Below, one piece after another: positions 58,242 to 64,000 of a stretch of 64,000 nucleotides of DNA (position 1 is its first letter; each line of letters starts with the position of its first letter). The stretch lies in NCBI RefSeq assembly GCF_031143425.1, contig NC_090444.1, forward strand, positions 1,537,590,782 to 1,537,654,781, in the 5' to 3' direction. Source of the stretch: Pleurodeles waltl. Taxonomy: Eukaryota; Chordata; Amphibia; Caudata; Salamandridae. The notes below the pieces were generated by a model. That model did not search any database and was not told where the DNA came from. It was given only the letters and a program-made list of their open reading frames with translations. A program made the position numbers and the translations under genes.

Positions 58242-60499
58242 CGATTTTATCGCAGTTGAAACTTCGGACGGCCGCGTTCTCCCACCCGACAGGGTTTTTG
58301 ACTTAAAAATTCAGATAGAGGGAGACGTGGAGCGCACCATTAGTGTGATATTTTGGGATGAACTTACTAGTAATATCCTATTGACTGAAAGAGACTGGCC
58401 ACCTGAACACGTCCGTAAGCTCCTGCATGGGGAAGATGTCATTTTGCCTTCTTTCTCCGATCTTGTTCCAGAAGCAGAAAAGGAAGCCTATGCTGCTGAA
58501 TGGGCTTTAGCACAGGCACCTGCGTTATATTGCAATCATGTAGGTTGGGACAAGGAGTCCCCTTGTCATGTTACTCCCGTTATGTCTACACCCCAACCGC
58601 AGCCACAATATCCTGTTAAACATGAGGAGAAAGCTCCAGTGAGGGAGATCCCCACCCAGCTTGAGTACCAGGGAGTAATTGAGCCCTGTACATCTGCAAT
58701 GAATACCCCGTTATTCCCCGTTGCAAAGCCGGACCATTCATACAGATTAGTCATTGATTATAGACATTTAAATACTCATACACGTACATATGCTATACAA
58801 AATTCACATAGCACAGCACTAATAAACAATATAGTGCGTAAAAAATATAAAACAACATTAGACATATCTAATGGCTTTTTCTGCCAGAACTTAGCACACG
58901 AAAGTCGGGACCTGAGTGCATTCTCATTTGGCTCTCAGAAACACATTTGTCGTTTACCTCAAGGCTATAAAAACCGCCCGGGGCTATTTTCAGCCCATGT
59001 AACATCAATATTGCATGATATTGATTCCGAAGCGTTATCCTATGTGGATGACATCACAGACAACAACCTCGACATTCATCTGGCAAGGGTTGATCGGATA
59101 ATTTTGGGATTTGCAGACCTCAGTTACAAATTCAACTTTAAAAAAAGTAAGATCGCCTTTCTCAGTGTACTGTTCCTGGGATATGAGCTATCAAAGGAGG
59201 GTAAGAGCCTGGCCCGCACTTTCTAGAGAAATGTGCTCAACTGCACCCTCCTAACACGCTTAAGAAACTGCAGTCATTGCTAGGTTTCTTTAATTTTGGC
59301 AGAACATACATTCCAGATTATGCACAACGTATCAAGCCACTTTATGACTTGGTTCAGCCTAATTTTTCTAGCAGACACTGGACGGTTGAACACACACGCA
59401 TCCTTAGGGAAATGCAACAGGACATGCTAGAAGCTAAACACTTACACACATGTGACAATAAAACAAATTTGGTCATCAGAATAATTGCTGGTGCCATTGG
59501 ATTTACTTATGTCACCTTCAACGAGGGTGACACGGTACCCGTAGCATATAAATCACACTTAAACTCTAATGCTGAACAGCGTTTTGAACCAACAGAAAAG
59601 ATTCTGACGGCAGTTCAGGTAGCCATCATAAAAGAGAAGCCACTTGGCCAGGGGAAACGCATTATTGTTTTCTCTCCAGTGCCAGCCTTAGAGGCTGTCG
59701 CCAAAGCAAGCGTTCCAAACGCTAAAGCATTACATCCACGTTAGATTCAATGGGCAATGCTCCTCTAAATATCTTGCCACTAAACAGATACCATACTGTC
59801 ATATATACTGATGGTTCAGCACAACCGGCTGTAGGTACTAAACATCAATACTCCGCAGCTTGCGCAGCCGTGAGCGGAGTGATGGAAGATAGAGTCTTCC
59901 ACCCTCACAATACCTACATGCAGAGCTTAGGGGACTGCACAGCCCAGTTCGCTGAACTTAAGGCTCTTATACTAGCGCTCGAACATACTGAGCCAGGAAG
60001 CCTGACTTTAATAGTCTGTGACTCATACTACTGCGTTCAGTCATACAACGATTATCTTAATCATTGGAAGCTGAACAGGTTTAGAGATTCTAAAGGGAAC
60101 ACCATTAAACACAAAATGTTGTGGGAGAGGGTGGCTGATCCTAAAGATAAGTTACCGTGTGTCCATGTAGTGCATACATTGGGCCACCAACGTGTAGGAG
60201 TACACGTTACTGGCAACACATTGGCTGATGAAGCGGCCAAAGCAGCAGTAGCTACGGCTTCTGTGCCTGCAGTGACTTGTTCACAAATGAGATTGGATAA
60301 TGAAATACTGACTACCATGAAAGCTTTGGCTGCAGGTAAGCCCCTTCCAAAGGGATACCCTACAACCTATACTTACCATATCAGTGCACAGAATGTTGCC
60401 TACGCAACAATTCCTGGGGTTGGAGATCGAGTGATCCCCAACGAAGACCAGAGATTAGATCTAGAGTTTCCTGGCTTTCAACACCATCAAGGACATTAG
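58129..60499 (+). pseudogene. pol: Endogenous retrovirus pro-pol relic (protease, RT, connection, RNase H)
   Basis: Protease-like LLDSAAEVTI at about 58,174 (D-S-A in place of the usual D-T/S-G-A). RT covers about 58,660-59,226 with a VIDYRHLN-type motif, LDISNGFF (motif A), RLPQGYKN (motif B) and SYVDDIT (YVDD, about 59,038-59,050). Frameshifts lie near 59,215 and 59,740. The connection segment (59,277-59,744) has the GFFNFGRTYIPDYAQRIKPL pattern seen in class III/foamy-type polymerases. RNase H (59,750-60,499) keeps D of YTDGSA, E of FAELKAL, D of VCDSYY and a final LADEAAK aspartate with HTLGHQR upstream. The sequence leaves retroviral coding soon after 60,500. No integrase and no env are seen. 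Confidence 0.8.
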
Positions 60500-62160
60500 T
60501 TGAATATATGGGAAGTCCGTCAACATTATTCAAGGGGGACCTTACTGTTTCCTCTCATGCAGCAGCAATTCTATGTCTTTTCTTCTGTGACTCAACTTGC
60601 CCTTGTTGCGTGAGAGCCATTTGGGACAAGGATTGAGGAGAAGATAAACAATGGCTCCTATCCAGGTGGTTATGTAGTTGGCTTTTAAAATGAATCTTGC
60701 AGCTCAGTGGCGGACAACTACGGGCCTCCACAGCCATCAAGCCATCCACCAAAGTAGCATCCCTCACCTGCAACTCAATAACATCATTAACATCCCCGGG
60801 GAGATGAAATCGCCAAGCGCCAACAATATCGGAGTACACAACTGAGAGGCACTGCTTGCGCATTCTAATCCAATGTGTAACTTTGTTTACCAGAGAGTCC
60901 GGAGATTCCTTAAAGTCATTAGGAGCCTGTGGCACATTAATCATATAGACTGAACAGTATTTTAACCTCCGGCTACCTATACATCCTCTATTGCCTCATG
61001 GTACAGAATTCAATGTTTGTCCCCAGACTACACAAGGTACATCTTTATAGCTGCCAACAAAAGGATTTTGGCCAGAGCTTCCCACATGTCCTGATACAAC
61101 CAGCGGCCCCAAATTCTCATCTACCCCTTTATGTAAACCAACTGGTGCCGCTGTTTCATGCCCTGTCCTATCAGGACAAACCAGTGGAGAAATAACAGAA
61201 TTTGACACACGTTACTGCTGAATGTACATGCCTCCGCTAACCAATATTTAGTTTGAGGCCTCTGAGTCATCCCCTTCGAAGGTAGTGAGCGAGTTTGATC
61301 ACCCCACAATGATTACAAATGGTCTGTATTAGGTCTGTAACTTTCCAAAGATCGCCCGTCAGATCTACATTTATTTATTTATTTCTCATATAAATCAGAC
61401 ATCATTTGATTAGTCTTCTGAAGGGAGGACTTCAGGTCACATATCATCTTTTTCAAACTGTCAATAGTTGAGACAATATTATCTGGGCATTTATTAGGGC
61501 CCTGTGTCTCTAGGCAAATCTGCGAAGAATAACCGCCCTCCAGATTCGATAATGGGACAAAGTGGTTATGACACAATACAGCCTGTTCATACATTGTTTT
61601 GTTACCCACTGCATCCACAACACCCTTCAGGAATGCTTGACTGCTACTGGGCAAAGACTGGCTTACTGAATCACTTACTAACTCATTTGCTGTGATGTTA
61701 GTAGTGGTCTCAACTATAACTTGAGGTTTGAGACAGGGCACGCCCCTAGCTGTTGGCTTTTTACTCAGAAATTGCATTATCTTAGCTTTTCCATTTACAC
61801 CATTCTTTGCCACTGCACAATCTCCCTCTTTATTTAACATGTCCTCCACTTCTTCAATAAGATTGGTAGTATGAACAAGTGTACAATTTTATGCGGCATG
61901 TTTCTTTACCTTGCAGTTTGAGGTAGTTAGAGGCTCTGATGCTTTCTGCTTCCCCAACATTCCCCCATTAAATGCTTACGTACAGCAAGACAAAGGCAAA
62001 ACAATGTGATGTTACTCTCCCAATTCAAAAGCAATCACACACATAAGGTGGAAACATACAGAGGGGTTGGCCCTGCCCTGCCTCTTCCTGGCACTGATGG
62101 GCACGGAATGGGGCTGTCCTTAGCCCGGGCTTTGCCCGAGCATGGCCTGCATGTGTCCCG
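60500..62160 (-). other. Unclassified region with minus-strand coding-like ORFs
   Basis: Directly after the retroviral RNase H the coding signal switches to the minus strand: ORFs at 60,555-60,944 (129 codons), 60,996-61,208 and 61,379-61,849 (156 codons, starting MEDMLNKEGDCAVAKNG). The last has balanced, non-repetitive composition and ends with a helix-like segment (IDSLKKMICDLKSSLQKTNQ). A further stretch between 61,209 and 61,375 is readable in broken frames (KVTDLIQTICNHCGVIK). It may be a gag-like piece of another retroelement in inverse orientation. I do not recognise the family. Confidence 0.35.
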
Positions 62161-62164
62161 CACA

Positions 62165-62590
62165 GCAGGGACACAGACTTGGATTTAAAGCCCGATGGGC
62201 TGCAGCTGGAACGGGCCTCCTCTCACAGTCCCAGGCTCCCTGGGACAAGTAGTTCCCCCGGTGGCACACCCCACACAAGTGGCAAGTCACCTCTCTTCCC
62301 CGCACAGCAGTGACGCCGACTTGGATTTAAAGCCGGATGGGCTGCAGCTGGAAAGGGCCTCCTCTCATGGCCCTATGTTCCCTGCCACAGGTAGTCCCTT
62401 ATGCCGGTATTCCTCACACAAGTGACAGGTCACTTCTCTTCCTCGCGGGTGGGGATGTCGACTTGGATTTAAAGCTCCAATGGACTGCAGCTCGAATGGC
62501 CCTCCTCTCACGGCCTTTGGTACTCTGGGACAGGAAGTCCCTTATTCTGGTATTTCTCACACAAGTGGCAGGTCATCTCTTTGTCCATAT
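62165..62590 (+). repeat. 142-bp tandem repeat, 3 units
   Basis: The marker 'gacttggatttaaag' starts at 62,176, 62,318 and 62,460, i.e. exactly 142 bp apart. Each is followed by 'gctgcagct', 'cctcctctca', 'gggacag/ccacag', 'agt', then 'cacacaagtg' and 'caggtca'. Units differ by about 15-25 percent. No coding role: 142 is not a multiple of three and the frames break. Confidence 0.85.
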
Positions 62591-62919
62591 ATGTATATAG
62601 AAGGCTGTTGAAGTCAACTGCCCAAATGATGGCTTATTGTAGATGCTCATCGGATCCCTTACCAATGCGACCAAAGAAATTGATGCTCTCATCTTTTCTA
62701 CACAGAAAGAAATGGACCAAATGTACAAATACAACTCCTTTCATTTCAGTATATGTACTCAAAGAAATGAAAATGCCCATCGATAAAAATGCAAATGAAC
62801 AGTGCAAACGTTGCCACATCCAGTTGCAACTCTATCTTCCATGTTGTCTGTAGATGATATGGGACTTATGCAACAGTGAGATTAGCATTGACTTCCCATT
62901 TTAGAAAGAACCAGATTCT
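62591..62919. other. No recognisable feature
   Basis: Spacer between the tandem repeat and the palindrome. Short ORFs only. Confidence 0.4.
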
Positions 62920-63110
62920 GGGGGTTATTACAACTTTGGAGGAGGTGTTAATCCCTCCCAAAAGTGACGGTAAAGTGACGGATATACCACCAGCCGTATT
63001 ACGAGTCCATTATATCCTATGGAACTCGTAATACGGCTGGTGGTATATCCGTCACTTTACCGTCACTTTTGGGACGGATTAACACCTCCTCCAAAGTTGT
63101 AATAACCCCC
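62920..63110. mobile_element. Near-perfect palindromic MITE (191 bp) with 3-bp target duplication
   Basis: The left arm from gggggttattacaactttgg pairs with the right arm ending ccaaagttgtaataaccccc. Almost every base pairs through 'agtgacggtaaagtgacgg' and 'ccaccagccgtattacgag' to a centre 'cattatatcctatgg'. The two arms differ at very few places ('ccctccc' on the left against 'gggacgg' on the right). Flanked by tct at 62,917-62,919 and 63,111-63,113. The very high arm identity points to a recent insertion. Confidence 0.9.
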
Positions 63111-64000
63111 TCTGTCTTTAAAACGCACTTCTGTAGTCATTCACATTCCATGTGTCAATGCTGTATTCTGCCTTGAGCCATGACTCCATGACTCATACAA
63201 AATGATCACTGTGCTTCCTGTCCAATGCCAACTCTTGCATAATGTCTAAAAACGCATGTTTTCTAATACACTTTGTCCTCCCCGACTAATACAACCCCTC
63301 ATATCACCAACAATTAGTTATGAGAATGAGCCAAAAAGCCATCACAAGTTTTTTACTCATTTCTGTAAGCAAAGCAAAAAAAAGAACGGAATTAACAAAA
63401 CTACAGACTTGACTACTTTCACATACAACCCTTTTCTTTCTAGCATATATTAGGATGGCAATCTTCCCTTTGCATCACTGAAAGCAGATCAGAAGCCTTG
63501 TGAACAAAGCCCTTTCAGGTCTACTTTAGGATGGTGTGATGTGCTTCCTGCCAATTTTTATTCTTTGATCGCCTCGTGGTCATTCAAGAGAGAAAGGATG
63601 TTGTTGTAGTAAATTGATCATGGAGAATGAATGTTTTTCATGCACCCCAAAGAAAAAAAACACAATAGCATAAGCTGTCAAATGTGACCAGTATGAATGA
63701 TGGAATTCTTCACCTTTTGAAATGGCATAAGCCAAGACTGGGAGTTCAAACCAACTTCCACAGATTCTAAAGATAAGAAAGGATCAGGCATTGTCTTGCT
63801 TTGGACTATATTCAGCCAAGAATTTATAATTTGAGCTTTACAAAGACTTTACTCTAAAGCCCATCCAATCTGAAACTGATCAAAGTTTAAATTCTCTATA
63901 TGTAAAACAAAACTGATGGCCACAAATAAAGCAGTGATTGGTAAATGAATACTTCAGGCAGAGAGGACAACACAAGGGAGCTAAGGGCCAGAAGGAATAA
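63111..64000. other. No recognisable feature
   Basis: AT-rich sequence to the window end. No coding, RNA or repeat signature that I can support. Confidence 0.4.

Noticed and set aside
22743..60240. Other CTGATGA words (about 22,743, 24,505, 35,449, 60,225) as hammerhead cores
   Set aside because: None is followed by a stem II hairpin and GAAA with a matching cleavage triplet.

Overview
This is a eukaryotic, repeat-saturated window with no recognisable intact host gene. The best guess is a salamander genome, most likely a newt. The argument rests on three things: (i) a 321/322-bp tandem repeat carrying a type I hammerhead ribozyme that matches the satellite 2 family of newts and other caudates; (ii) dense nesting of old LINEs (L1-like, L2/CR1-like, I/Jockey-like), long solo-LTR-like elements, hAT, piggyBac-like and foldback DNA elements; (iii) almost no non-repetitive coding signal in 64 kb. 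There is no bacterial-style operon and no rRNA, tRNA or CRISPR array that I can support.

Layout. 1-68: edge of an inverted copy of the large element found at 45.4-54.2 kb. 69-6,175: LTR-like copies and a LINE nest, in which a CR1/L2-like LINE is split by the 3' end of a second LINE, itself split by a 2.13-kb solo LTR. 7.5-9.8 kb: a further LTR-like copy. 10.2-10.85 kb: a short chain of palindromes. 16.4-22.1 kb: a minus-strand L1 interrupted by an LTR-like copy (17,750-20,568), which itself holds a small DNA-element-like insertion with a minisatellite. 25.3-30.36 kb: a plus-strand L1 relic with ORF1 and ORF2 pieces. 30.36-32.7 kb: a minus-strand L2/CR1-like LINE holding the hammerhead satellite insertion. 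36.1 kb: a palindromic MITE. 39.87-40.45 kb: a hAT transposase relic. 40.45-45.19 kb: two minus-strand LINE relics, the second split by a foldback element.

45,393-54,181: an 8.8-kb element bounded by TTAA and short terminal inverted repeats (piggyBac-like ends). It contains a 373-bp satellite (about 9.5 units) followed by about ten ~370-bp units built almost only of self-complementary GC-rich hairpins, then a terminal chain of palindromes. 54,436-55,066 is another chain-of-hairpins foldback element with its own terminal repeats. 55.5-60.5 kb is a decayed class III (foamy/ERV-L-like) endogenous retrovirus with a 5' LTR-like region, gag, protease, RT and RNase H but no visible integrase. 62.1-62.6 kb is a 142-bp tandem repeat and 62,920-63,110 is a near-perfect 191-bp palindrome.

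The two most notable systems are the hammerhead satellite dimer, flanked by a 13-bp target-site duplication inside a LINE (a retrozyme-like insertion), and the TTAA-bounded giant element made of satellite plus serial palindromes. A second partial copy of that element at 10.2 kb shows matched changes in both arms of the stems. All functional statements are from sequence reading only; nothing was searched.
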